This document shows, piece after piece, positions 1 to 5,677 of a DNA stretch of 5,677 bases. The DNA comes from CAG-791 sp963658695 (GTDB lineage: Bacteria > Bacillota > Clostridia > Lachnospirales > Lachnospiraceae). The position numbers and the translations under genes are program-made. The DNA lies in assembly GCA_963658695.1 (NCBI GenBank), contig CAVKRN010000091.1, forward strand, positions 1-5,677, read 5' to 3'. Each line of letters begins with the position of its first letter. Positions within the stretch are counted from its first letter, which is position 1. Below the pieces are notes generated by a model, which was not told where the DNA came from, did no database searches, and saw only the letters and a list, made by a program, of their open reading frames with translations.

Positions 1-765
1 TTGCCGGAGGTGTTCTTTGGAGTCAATGACAGCGGCGTTTTAACAACGCGGGAGGAGAAGCGCCGGCTCTTTGAAACGATGGGCGTAGAGCTTTTGGTGG
101 AGCTGCCATTTAATAAGGAGACGGCGGCTATGGCACCGGAGCATTTTGTCCGCGAGATTCTCGGGAAGAGACTTCGGACGGCATTTGTAGCAGCGGGGCC
201 GGACCTTTCCTTCGGCGACCGAGGCCTTGGAAATTATGAACTGCTCCGGGAGATGTCTGTATCTTGCGGCTTTGCGACAGAGGAAATCGAAAAGGTGGCG
301 TATGAAGGCAGTCCCATCAGCTCCTCACTTATCCGCGGTTTCATACAAAAAGGTGAGATGGAAAAGGCCGGGGAGTGCCTGGGATCGCCGTACCGGGTCT
401 GGGGACCGGCCATGCATGGGAATGCCATCGGGCGTACCATCGGGATTCCCACCGCGAACCAGATTCCAGCGCCGGATAAACTCCTGCCGCCGTTTGGCGT
501 TTATTATTCGAGCGTCCTTCTGGATGGAAGGGAGTATCCGGCAATGACCAATGTCGGCAGAAAGCCGACCATCTCCGGCAAGGAGAACCTTACCGTTGAG
601 ACGCATCTGTATGATTTTGACGAGGACCTCTATGGCAGGGAGATCGTCACAAGCCTTCTGACATTCCGGCGCCCGGAGAGGAAGTTCTCAAATCTTGCAC
701 AGCTGGAGGCGACGATGCAGGAAGACCTTGCAGCCGGGCGAGAGTATCACCGGCAGAGAACATAA
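1..765 (+). CDS. ribF: RibF, bifunctional riboflavin kinase / FAD synthetase (5' end missing)
   Basis: This cytoplasmic enzyme phosphorylates riboflavin to FMN and then adenylylates FMN to FAD. The visible 254 residues cover the later part of the nucleotidyltransferase domain and the whole kinase domain. The adenylyltransferase part shows LLTT-like VLTTREEK (13-20), a PDLSFGDRGLGN block (67-78) matching the family's G-x-DFxFG-x4-G, and ISSSLIR (106-112), the ISSTxIR motif. The kinase domain starts near 135 with HGNAIGRTIGIPTAN (139-153), followed by FGVYYS (165-170), NVGRKPT (184-190), and VETHLYDFDEDLYG (199-212) in which E200 is the expected catalytic Glu. RRPERKFSNLAQL (223-235) is the usual C-terminal signature. 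Full-length family members are about 310 residues with an N-terminal GxFDGxHxGH motif. That part lies upstream of the window, so the TTG at base 1 is not the true start. The next gene follows after 26 bases. Confidence 0.97.
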   Translation: MPEVFFGVNDSGVLTTREEKRRLFETMGVELLVELPFNKETAAMAPEHFVREILGKRLRTAFVAAGPDLSFGDRGLGNYELLREMSVSCGFATEEIEKVAYEGSPISSSLIRGFIQKGEMEKAGECLGSPYRVWGPAMHGNAIGRTIGIPTANQIPAPDKLLPPFGVYYSSVLLDGREYPAMTNVGRKPTISGKENLTVETHLYDFDEDLYGREIVTSLLTFRRPERKFSNLAQLEATMQEDLAAGREYHRQRT

Positions 766-772
766 GACAGAT

Positions 773-778
773 AAGGAG
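773..778 (+). promoter_or_regulatory. Ribosome binding site of the kinase gene
   Basis: AAGGAG lies 13 bases before the ATG at 792, a rather long spacing. It sits in the 26-base gap after the ribF stop codon. No other ATG in frame offers a better start, because the next Met falls inside the P-loop. The 24 bases from 771 to the start codon closely resemble those before the next gene (1369-1391). Confidence 0.65.
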
Positions 779-791
779 CAGATAAACCGAT

Positions 792-1349
792 ATGACAAAA
801 GAGAAAAAAAGGCAGCCCGCTCAGCCGGCGGCTGCGCTTTCCCATGATAATCTGATACTGATCGGTATGCCGACCTCCGGAAAGAGCACGGTTGGCATTA
901 TCCTGGCCAAGGCGCTTGGGTATGACTTTGTGGATGGCGATCTGGTTATTCAGAAAACGACCGGCAAAAAGCTTTCCAAGCTGATGGAGGAGAGAGGCGT
1001 GGACGGATTCCTTGCACTGGAGGAGGAAATTCTGTGCGGGATTTCCTGCCAGCACAGTGTCATCGCTCCGGGCGGAAGTGCGATTTACGGCGAGAAGGCG
1101 ATGGAACATCTCCGAGAGCTTGGAAAGATTATCTATTTGAAAATTGATCTGGATATGCTGGATGAGCGGCTTCATGATGCTAAAAACCGCGGAGTTGCTC
1201 TGCGTGATGGGCAGACCATCGAACAGCTGTATGAGGAGCGTGTGCCTCTTTATGAGAAGTACGCCGACATCATCGTGGATGAGCGAGGACATGCGCTGGA
1301 GGACATGGTTGTTCTGATCGTGTCGCAGCTGGCAAAGGAAGCGCAGTAG
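792..1349 (+). CDS. Shikimate-kinase-like P-loop kinase (AroK-like, divergent substrate site)
   Basis: This is a 185-residue cytoplasmic small-molecule kinase of the shikimate kinase family, whose classical members make shikimate 3-phosphate in aromatic amino acid synthesis. After an Ala/Pro/Gln-rich extension of about 20 residues come a Walker A motif GMPTSGKST (25-33), FVDGD with D48 and D50 (the DxD of the family), and the lid and C-terminal segment NRGVALRDGQTIEQLYEER (132-150) followed by VPLYEKYAD. R133 and R150 correspond to the lid and substrate arginines (R117 and R136 in the Mycobacterium enzyme). Two positions differ. The usual F-R-x-x-E substrate arginine is Leu74 in GFLALE, and the GGG loop reads GGS (94-96). 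From memory, this variant pattern (GGS, RGxALxxGQT, YEKYAD) is common in Clostridia proteins annotated as shikimate kinase, so it is probably a real subfamily and not decay. The ATP-site assignment is firm and the substrate is uncertain. It lies between ribF and a membrane-protein gene, with no other aromatic-pathway gene in view. Confidence 0.88.
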   Translation: MTKEKKRQPAQPAAALSHDNLILIGMPTSGKSTVGIILAKALGYDFVDGDLVIQKTTGKKLSKLMEERGVDGFLALEEEILCGISCQHSVIAPGGSAIYGEKAMEHLRELGKIIYLKIDLDMLDERLHDAKNRGVALRDGQTIEQLYEERVPLYEKYADIIVDERGHALEDMVVLIVSQLAKEAQ

Positions 1350-1370
1350 TATTGGGCAGCGGAATCGGAT

Positions 1371-1376
1371 AGGGAG
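1371..1376 (+). promoter_or_regulatory. Ribosome binding site favouring a TTG start
   Basis: AGGGAG lies 12 bases before TTG at 1389. The nearest in-frame ATG (1422) is preceded only by CAGCAAAGCAA-type repeats without a Shine-Dalgarno sequence, so TTG is the preferred start. The spacing and surrounding bases mirror the preceding gene's start region. Confidence 0.55.
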
Positions 1377-1388
1377 CAGAGCGATCGA

Positions 1389-3296
1389 TTGAAGAAGCAG
1401 CAAAGCAAACAGCAAAGCAATATGCACAGTGGCCGGCAGGCGAAGACGCGAGACAACGTGCGGTACGAAGCACCAAACAAAGTGGCAGGAAACGCACCGG
1501 ACAACGCGTCAGGTGATGCGCATGGGAATGAGTCGGGTATAAGTCACCTTTGCTGGCTGTGCCTTGCGGTGAATCTTGCGGCGTATATCGGCTTTGCACT
1601 GGTAGACGGGCCGGTCTGGTGCCGGGACTCGAACAGCTATGCCACCATGGATTATACAAGAGAGCCGGCTTATTGTACGTTTTTATGGCTGATGCGGAAG
1701 GTGTTTGGTGACACCATATTGGTGCATGGCTGGGATTTGACCGATCGGATGGGCGGAAAGGTGGCGGCGCAGGAGCCGCTGTACCTCATGGCGGTCATTG
1801 TGTGCCAGGCGGCGGTTATGGCTGTCACGGTCTGGTATCTTGCAAGGATTTGTCACAGGCTGGGCGGCAGGAAACTGGCGCTTTTGGCCAACGGTGTGAT
1901 GTGGGGCGTGGAGCTTCTGAACCGGTTTGGTGCCAAGCGGGGGTCCGCGTATTTTCAGAGTATAATGACGGAGGGCTTTGGCATCCCGTTTTATATCCTG
2001 TTCCTGTTGTTCTTGTTCCAGTATCTGCGCAGCCGGCCGGAGACAGAGGTGACTGGTGACATTTCGTGGAAAAAATACCTTCTGGCCACGGCCGGGATGA
2101 TGACCCTGTGCACCTCCCATCACAAGCAGCTGGGAATTACGCTGCTGATCTTCACGGTCTGCACGGTGGGATGGGATCTTCTGAATCTGGTGCACCGGAA
2201 ACGAGCTTCGCAAAAAGGCGCACAGGAGACAGTGCAGGCGGAAGAGTTACTTTCGCAGGAGTCTGAAAAAAAACAGAGTGCGTTTACGCCGCTGGTGATG
2301 CTGCGCTGGGACGTGGCAGCACTGGCTGGGGCCGGTGTTCTTATTTTTCTTATAGGTCATCTTTATAATCTTGGATTTCACGGCGTGTGGTCCTTCCATA
2401 CGGGAAGTGCGGATAAGATCGACAGTACGCTCTTGTATACGGTTACGAAAGAGGATGCCGACTTGTTCGACCGGTACGGGACGGAGAATCTCAAGGGACT
2501 CTTCCTGCAAATCGAGGAGCAGATGGAGGATCAGAACCTTCGCTACGTGGATGCGATAGGGCAGGATATGGAAGTGACTGCAAATTCAGAGGATGCACTG
2601 ACGACTGCAGATGCGGAGGTGGTGGAAGAGGGGAAGGCAGCAGGCAGTGATAAGACCTCCGGTCAGGTTTCCTGGGTGGAGCTGTGTTCACACTACGCGG
2701 ACAGCTACGACATCATCGGTTTTGAGGTGCTGGATCCTTTGGTGGATGCCTACGTTCGAGAGCATCATCCGGAGCTTACACCCGGCAGCATGGAATTCGC
2801 CATCGCGACGGATCAGGTCTGTCAGGAGATCGAGCATGTCCTTGTGCATCAGAACCTGACAAGGCTCTTGCATCTGTGGGTGAACAATGTGCGCAAGGGT
2901 TTTGTCAACACGGTGCTGCGGGTCAGTACGGTGTTGAACTGGGCATCGCTGGTGCTGTGGGCGCTGTACATCACGCTTCTGGGCAGACTCGCGTTGCGTG
3001 TGAGAAGGGAAAAATGCGAAATACCTTCTGCGCAAGCACGCAGAAGGGACAGAGTGACTGCTACAGAATCCGGAAGGGACAGAGCGTCTGCCACAGAATC
3101 CGGAAGGCCCGGCGTGGAAAGCGATGTCACTCTTCTTGCGGGGCTGGTGCTAATCGGAACCACGATAAACTGTATGGTGGTCGGAGCCATTATTTTCCCG
3201 CAGACCAGGTATATGATCTACAACATGGGATTGTTCTATGTGTGTCTTCTGGCTATGCTTCAACGCTGCAGCAGGCATCGCCGCAGGGAAAATTGA
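1389..3296 (+). CDS. Polytopic membrane protein, possible GT-C-type glycosyltransferase
   Basis: This is a 635-residue integral membrane protein that I cannot assign to a named family. About ten membrane helices are visible, near 54-72, 130-152, 163-178, 197-213, 229-243, 247-267, 308-328, 515-535, 578-602 and 607-624. Positive charges place both termini inside. The first outer loop has RDSNSYATMDYTREPAY (79-95). Its D80-S-x-S-Y followed by R-x-P-x-Y resembles the acidic first loop of GT-C glycosyltransferases that use lipid-linked sugars, but this is a motif impression only. A large outer domain (about 330-510) follows helix 7, including a Ser/Ala/Glu/Asp-rich stretch at 397-425. The first 50 residues are polar and low-complexity, and open with a duplicated QQSK/QQSN. 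The inner loop between helices 8 and 9 holds a duplicated decapeptide (552-571). It starts 39 bases after the kinase gene and precedes a membrane acyltransferase, which fits a surface-glycan role. It could instead be a transporter or polymerase-like protein. The coding call is strong (about 0.95) and the function weak. Confidence 0.6.
   Translation: MKKQQSKQQSNMHSGRQAKTRDNVRYEAPNKVAGNAPDNASGDAHGNESGISHLCWLCLAVNLAAYIGFALVDGPVWCRDSNSYATMDYTREPAYCTFLWLMRKVFGDTILVHGWDLTDRMGGKVAAQEPLYLMAVIVCQAAVMAVTVWYLARICHRLGGRKLALLANGVMWGVELLNRFGAKRGSAYFQSIMTEGFGIPFYILFLLFLFQYLRSRPETEVTGDISWKKYLLATAGMMTLCTSHHKQLGITLLIFTVCTVGWDLLNLVHRKRASQKGAQETVQAEELLSQESEKKQSAFTPLVMLRWDVAALAGAGVLIFLIGHLYNLGFHGVWSFHTGSADKIDSTLLYTVTKEDADLFDRYGTENLKGLFLQIEEQMEDQNLRYVDAIGQDMEVTANSEDALTTADAEVVEEGKAAGSDKTSGQVSWVELCSHYADSYDIIGFEVLDPLVDAYVREHHPELTPGSMEFAIATDQVCQEIEHVLVHQNLTRLLHLWVNNVRKGFVNTVLRVSTVLNWASLVLWALYITLLGRLALRVRREKCEIPSAQARRRDRVTATESGRDRASATESGRPGVESDVTLLAGLVLIGTTINCMVVGAIIFPQTRYMIYNMGLFYVCLLAMLQRCSRHRRREN
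1398..1421 (+). repeat. 12-bp tandem repeat, two copies, in frame
   Basis: CAGCAAAGCAAA (1398-1409) is followed directly by CAGCAAAGCAAT (1410-1421), matching at 11 of 12 positions. It encodes QQSK-QQSN at residues 4-11 of the membrane protein and is frame-neutral. Confidence 0.85.
3042..3101 (+). repeat. 30-bp tandem repeat, two copies, in frame
   Basis: Units 3042-3071 and 3072-3101 match at 26 of 30 positions and start on codon boundaries. A third partial copy begins GGAAGG at 3102. They encode RRDRVTATES and GRDRASATES (residues 552-571), a basic polar stretch predicted to be in the cytoplasmic loop between helices 8 and 9. Being a multiple of three, the duplication leaves the frame intact. 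The differences are scattered (first base, then a C/T, an A/T and another C/T), so this copy event is older than the perfect 29-bp repeat in the next gene. Confidence 0.9.
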
Positions 3297-3395
3297 GCTC
3301 TTTTTCATTCAATGGTTTAATTGCAGCAGGGGTTCACAAGGTTTGCGAATGGCGGTCTGAAGGTTACCGGGCGGTAAGGTTTGAGCGGGGGAGTT
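3297..3395. other. 99-base intergenic spacer with a short palindrome
   Basis: This is the widest gap between intact genes in the window. It contains TTACCG-GG-CGGTAA (3364-3377), a 6+6 inverted repeat around two bases, just before the acyltransferase start. As RNA the loop is too tight for six pairs, and there is no T-run, so it does not look like a terminator. A protein-binding site is possible but unsupported. I see no clear -35/-10 pair. Confidence 0.3.
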
Positions 3396-4943
3396 ATGAA
3401 GGATGGGAATAGTGCAGGGCGCATTGTCTGGCTGGATGCAGCCAGGGGGATCGGGATTTTGCTGATTGTCGCGGGACACATCATCCCGATGACGCTACCG
3501 TTTAGTCACTTCATCTACAGTTTTCATGTACCGCTATTCTTTTTCTTAAGTGGTATGGTACTGCAGAAACGGCATATGGGCAGCGCGGCGGCCGGACAAA
3601 TGGGAATAACAGGTGCCGTTGAAACGGGTACATCGGCAGATGTGAAGAGACGCCGGGGCTTTCTACGATTTGTTCGTAAAAAGGCAGAGAGTCTTCTGTA
3701 TCCATATGCAGTGTTTTCCTTTCTAAGCCTTGTCTGTGACCGACTGTTTGATAGTCTGGACCGGTTTGGCAAGGAAATTCCCGGCACGGTGTTTCTGTTG
3801 GGAAACGGGCCACTATGGTTTTTGCCGGCGCTGTTTGTTGCAGAAATTCTGTTCTATGTGGTGCATTCCTTCGATCCTCATAAGGACGTTGATAGATGGA
3901 AATGCGATCGTTCTGCAACGGATTTTGACAGTTGGAAGCGATATCTTCATGTGGCAGTGGATGCGGGGCTGCTCGCAGTGTCCATCTGGTTTTCCGGCCG
4001 ATTTTATTTTTCCGTGGCGGATCCGGACGTACTGGGACTATGGTCTATTGGAAACGTCGTAAACCGCGGCATCATCGGCTTTTTGTGGATGGAGTCCGGG
4101 TGGCTCCTTAGCACCATACAGGAAACGGACGGCGTGCAGCCGCGGACGAGAACGGCTTTGGCGGTCCTTGCGTTTGCCGGCAGCATCGTCATCTCCAGGC
4201 AGAACACCTATGTGGACCTGCATTATTCCCTGCTGGGAAATCCGGTGCTGTATTACCTTGGCGGTTTTCTGGCGGTGTACGCAGTGACGGAGCTTACCCG
4301 CCGGCTGCCGGAAGCGGTTCTAAGCGGGCTGGCGTTCTGGGGACGGAATTCACTGATCGTGTTTGCTACGCACGTCAATCTCTGGGTGCTGGTAGAAGTG
4401 GAAGGGAGCTTGCAGAGATTTGACGGCGTCCTTCAGTGGGCGATGACCTTTGTGCTCGTGCTGCTGGTGGAAGCGGTGCTGGTCCTGCTGATCAACCGGT
4501 TTGCCCCGTGGCTGGTTTCCTTTGCGGCACTTCGGATCGCACTGCGAAAGAAGAGAATGCGGTTCTATATCCCGCTGGCTGGCGGCGCGTCATTTCTGCT
4601 GGCGCAGTATGCAAAATATCTGTATATGCAGGCCAGCACATCCGGGGAGCAGAGCCTTACCTTCATAAAATGCTTAACACAATCCATTTCCATTCCAGCG
4701 AACGTGTGCCTTCTCCTGGCAATTGTCATGCCGGTGCTCGCCGGACGCAGACTTGCATATGGAACCAAAGATGAGAGGACAGGTGCAGATCATTCCGGCG
4801 CTGACGCAGCCAGTGGAACGTCCTTGAAACAGAAACAGATACCTTTGCCGGAGCGCTGCGCTGACTGGCTGAGTGGGAGTAATGGTCGATGCGGAGCGGC
4901 GTTCGGAGTAATGGTCGATGCGGAGCGGCGTTCCGGCTTCTGA
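3396..4943 (+). CDS. Acyltransferase-3 family membrane acyltransferase, 3' end frameshifted by a 29-bp duplication
   Basis: This 515-residue membrane protein transfers acyl (often acetyl) groups to sugars of surface polysaccharides or glycolipids, as in the OafA/NolL family. The N-terminus has WLDAARGIGILLIVAGH (12-28), containing the family's R-x10-H motif (R17, H28). Next come FHVPLFFFLSG (43-53), a basic loop with KRRR (84-87), PLWFLPALF (139-147) and NSLIVFATH (318-326). The acyltransferase core of about ten helices ends near 370. Beyond it are a basic linker RKKRMR and two more helices (about 390-410 and 430-450), an extension past the core domain. From 504 the protein reads GVMVDAERRSGF and stops. 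These 12 residues are out of frame, caused by the duplication at 4876-4933. The original end continues in another frame to 5086, giving 553 residues with one copy removed. ATG 3396 is chosen over in-frame TTG 3381. GGGGGAG lies only 2 bases before the ATG, so initiation strength is uncertain. The core is intact, so activity may survive. Confidence 0.92.
   Translation: MKDGNSAGRIVWLDAARGIGILLIVAGHIIPMTLPFSHFIYSFHVPLFFFLSGMVLQKRHMGSAAAGQMGITGAVETGTSADVKRRRGFLRFVRKKAESLLYPYAVFSFLSLVCDRLFDSLDRFGKEIPGTVFLLGNGPLWFLPALFVAEILFYVVHSFDPHKDVDRWKCDRSATDFDSWKRYLHVAVDAGLLAVSIWFSGRFYFSVADPDVLGLWSIGNVVNRGIIGFLWMESGWLLSTIQETDGVQPRTRTALAVLAFAGSIVISRQNTYVDLHYSLLGNPVLYYLGGFLAVYAVTELTRRLPEAVLSGLAFWGRNSLIVFATHVNLWVLVEVEGSLQRFDGVLQWAMTFVLVLLVEAVLVLLINRFAPWLVSFAALRIALRKKRMRFYIPLAGGASFLLAQYAKYLYMQASTSGEQSLTFIKCLTQSISIPANVCLLLAIVMPVLAGRRLAYGTKDERTGADHSGADAASGTSLKQKQIPLPERCADWLSGSNGRCGAAFGVMVDAERRSGF
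4876..4933 (+). repeat. Perfect 29-bp tandem duplication that shifts the acyltransferase frame
   Basis: Copies 4876-4904 and 4905-4933 are identical at all 29 positions (both begin GGAGTAATGG and end GGCGTTC) and abut with no spacer. The bases flanking the pair do not extend the repeat. Two copies add 29 bases relative to one, shifting the frame. With one copy, F503 (4902-4904) would be followed directly by CGG at 4934. The perfect identity implies a recent origin. Confidence 0.97.
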
Positions 4944-5086
4944 TCGGAAACGCGGTATGGTTTGTGGCGATCTATAAAACCGTGGAACTGTTCTGGAGCG
5001 GATACGGATGCATCCTGACTGGTACAGTAATTGTACTTTTGCTGACGGGAGTACAGAACCGGAGGCAATACACGGATTCGGAATGA
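4889..5086 (+). pseudogene. Displaced C-terminal end of the acyltransferase (two membrane helices)
   Basis: Bases 4934-5086 encode RLLIGNAVWFVAIYKTVELF (a helix), a short Gly/Tyr/Cys turn, a second helix around TGTVIVLLLTGV, and a polar tail QNRRQYTDSE ending at TGA (5084-5086). The frame is that of the acyltransferase if one 29-bp copy is removed, so this is best read as the gene's severed end of 51 residues. It ends 12 bases before the next start, the spacing expected for the true gene end. It could still be made as a separate 65-residue peptide. ATG 4889 is preceded by GGGAG (4875-4879) at a good 9-base spacing, and the upstream frame terminates at 4943, so ribosomes already pass through this region. 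Whether it is translated is unknown. Confidence 0.75.
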
Positions 5087-5088
5087 TT

Positions 5089-5092
5089 GGGA
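5089..5092 (+). promoter_or_regulatory. Weak ribosome binding site of the Fic gene
   Basis: GGGA sits 6 bases before ATG 5099. It is a weak match, so initiation may have relied on translational coupling to the acyltransferase end at 5086. The frameshift would reduce that coupling unless the severed segment is translated on its own. Confidence 0.4.
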
Positions 5093-5098
5093 AATAAC

Positions 5099-5677
5099 AT
5101 GCAGATTGATCTTACCAAATACTACCAGACAATTTTAGCTATTCGGCAGCGTTTCCCGTATGCCGAGCTGCCGGAAGAGATACAGTTGGTCTTTGAAAAG
5201 GAGCTACGGCTGCGATTGTCGTGGAATACCAATTCTCTGGAGGGGAATACGCTGACATTGGAGGAAACGGTAGATGCATTAGAATACGACGAGGTTCGCA
5301 GCGGGCACACCTATTCCGAATACACAGAGGCCAAGACTGCCTATGAGGCCAACTGCATGCTGCATTTCCGAGAGCAGCAAGAGCTTCCTCTGGACCGGAT
5401 TTGTCAGATCAACGGCACCATCATGAGAACAGGTGGGGAATTTCGTAGTCATCAGGTCTATGTGGGGAGCATTGCAGAGGTTGCCTGGATGCCGCCGCGA
5501 CCGGAAGAAATTCCGGGTCAGATGGAAGCATGGTGTCAAAAGGCTGCAGAGATATTTCAAAACATGTCAGATAGAGCGGGGACAGAGGCTTTACGAAATA
5601 TGTCAGCTGCAGCAAGCCATACAGAAATTTGCGAGGGCAAACGAAAGGCAGTACAGGCAGATCCTGCGATGATAATA
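5099..5677 (+). CDS. Fic family protein, N-terminal part (runs off the window, 3' part abnormal)
   Basis: Fic proteins usually transfer AMP from ATP to Ser/Thr/Tyr of target proteins. The first 150 or so residues are clearly of this type. A helical N-terminus leads into SWNTNSLEGNTLTLEET (41-57), which holds the inhibitory motif S/T-x3-E-G/N (T44, E48, G49) whose Glu blocks productive ATP binding in self-inhibited Fic enzymes. YDEVRSGHTYSEYTEAK (63-79) follows, then the start of the Fic fold around 97-110, and GGEFRSHQVYVG (112-123) with MPPRPEEIPGQM (131-142), the usual strand and loop before the catalytic helix. From about residue 155 (base 5560 onward) resemblance is lost. The expected HxFx(D/E)GNGRxxR motif is not reached in any frame by the window edge, although it should fall at roughly residues 170-200. 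The frame stays open to 5677 (193 residues). A disrupted gene or a motif beyond the edge are both possible. Confidence 0.82.
   Translation, partial: MQIDLTKYYQTILAIRQRFPYAELPEEIQLVFEKELRLRLSWNTNSLEGNTLTLEETVDALEYDEVRSGHTYSEYTEAKTAYEANCMLHFREQQELPLDRICQINGTIMRTGGEFRSHQVYVGSIAEVAWMPPRPEEIPGQMEAWCQKAAEIFQNMSDRAGTEALRNMSAAASHTEICEGKRKAVQADPAMII

Noticed and set aside
747..1427. Long open frame (226 codons) on the minus strand across the kinase gene
   Set aside because: It is wholly antisense to a well-supported kinase with a Walker A motif. Its translation is Leu/Arg/His-rich without recognisable domains.
1683..2213. 176-codon minus-strand frame
   Set aside because: It is antisense to the membrane-protein gene, rich in His/Gln/Arg/Pro, with no family resemblance.
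3042..3101. 30-bp repeats considered as a CRISPR array (also the 29-bp pair at 4876-4933)
   Set aside because: The copies abut with no spacers, number only two, and lie inside coding sequence. They are tandem duplications.
3364..3377. TTACCGGGCGGTAA as a terminator or operator
   Set aside because: The loop of two bases cannot form the full RNA hairpin and no T-run follows. As an operator it has no supporting second site. It is only noted within the spacer entry.
2876..3412. 178-codon + strand frame overlapping the end of the membrane protein and the spacer
   Set aside because: It is a frame shadow. Its product is Gly/Arg/Cys-rich with no domain or ribosome site, while the overlapped frame gives clear membrane helices.
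4944..5098. A promoter for the Fic gene (TATAAA near 4973)
   Set aside because: No properly spaced -35 element is evident, and the region reads as the severed coding end of the acyltransferase.
5433..5672. 79-codon + strand frame ending in two stops near the right edge
   Set aside because: Its first half is antisense-like noise (Arg/Trp-rich) within good Fic coding sequence. Only the last 35 or so codons look protein-like, and these are discussed as a possible junction and not called as a gene.

Overview
The window is about 5.7 kb of moderately GC-rich bacterial DNA with five genes, all on the + strand and closely packed. Gene structure, protein sequence style (a RibF / shikimate-kinase-like pair, a Fic protein with a SLEGN helix) and AGGAG-type ribosome binding sites point to a Clostridia-type Firmicute, most likely Lachnospiraceae. 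That placement is inference; no rRNA or other marker is present.

Layout. (1) 1-765: 3' part of ribF, the bifunctional riboflavin kinase / FAD synthetase, cut by the left window edge. (2) 792-1349: a shikimate-kinase-like P-loop kinase that keeps the ATP site but lacks the canonical substrate arginine. (3) 1389-3296: a large polytopic membrane protein with about ten membrane segments, a GT-C-glycosyltransferase-like first outer loop and a large outer domain. (4) 3396-4943: a membrane acyltransferase of the acyltransferase-3 (OafA/NolL-like) family. (5) 5099 to the right edge: the N-terminal part of a Fic-family protein (AMP-transferase type), whose reading frame stops looking like Fic about 110 bases before the edge. 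Gaps are 26, 39, 99 and 155 bases. The last falls to 12 bases if the original end of gene 4 is restored. A single co-directional transcript is plausible. No convincing internal promoter, terminator, tRNA, CRISPR array or insertion sequence is visible.

How they may work together. RibF and the kinase are cytoplasmic metabolic enzymes. Genes 3 and 4 look like a pair acting on a cell-surface or lipid-linked glycan: one would transfer a sugar from a lipid carrier on the outer face, the other would O-acylate it. That pairing is inference from family and adjacency. The Fic protein is probably functionally separate.

Most notable observation. Gene 4 contains a perfect 29-bp head-to-tail duplication (4876-4933). 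Because 29 is not a multiple of three, it shifts the frame, ends the protein 12 residues later, and cuts off about 51 residues holding two predicted membrane helices. Those residues are still intact and open in the next frame up to 5086, 12 bases before the Fic start. Removing one copy restores a single 553-residue protein. Gene 3 carries two further tandem duplications (12 bp and 30 bp), both in frame, so this stretch repeatedly shows short tandem duplications. Whether the 29-bp repeat is a phase-variation switch, a recent mutation or a sequencing/assembly artefact cannot be settled from one sequence.
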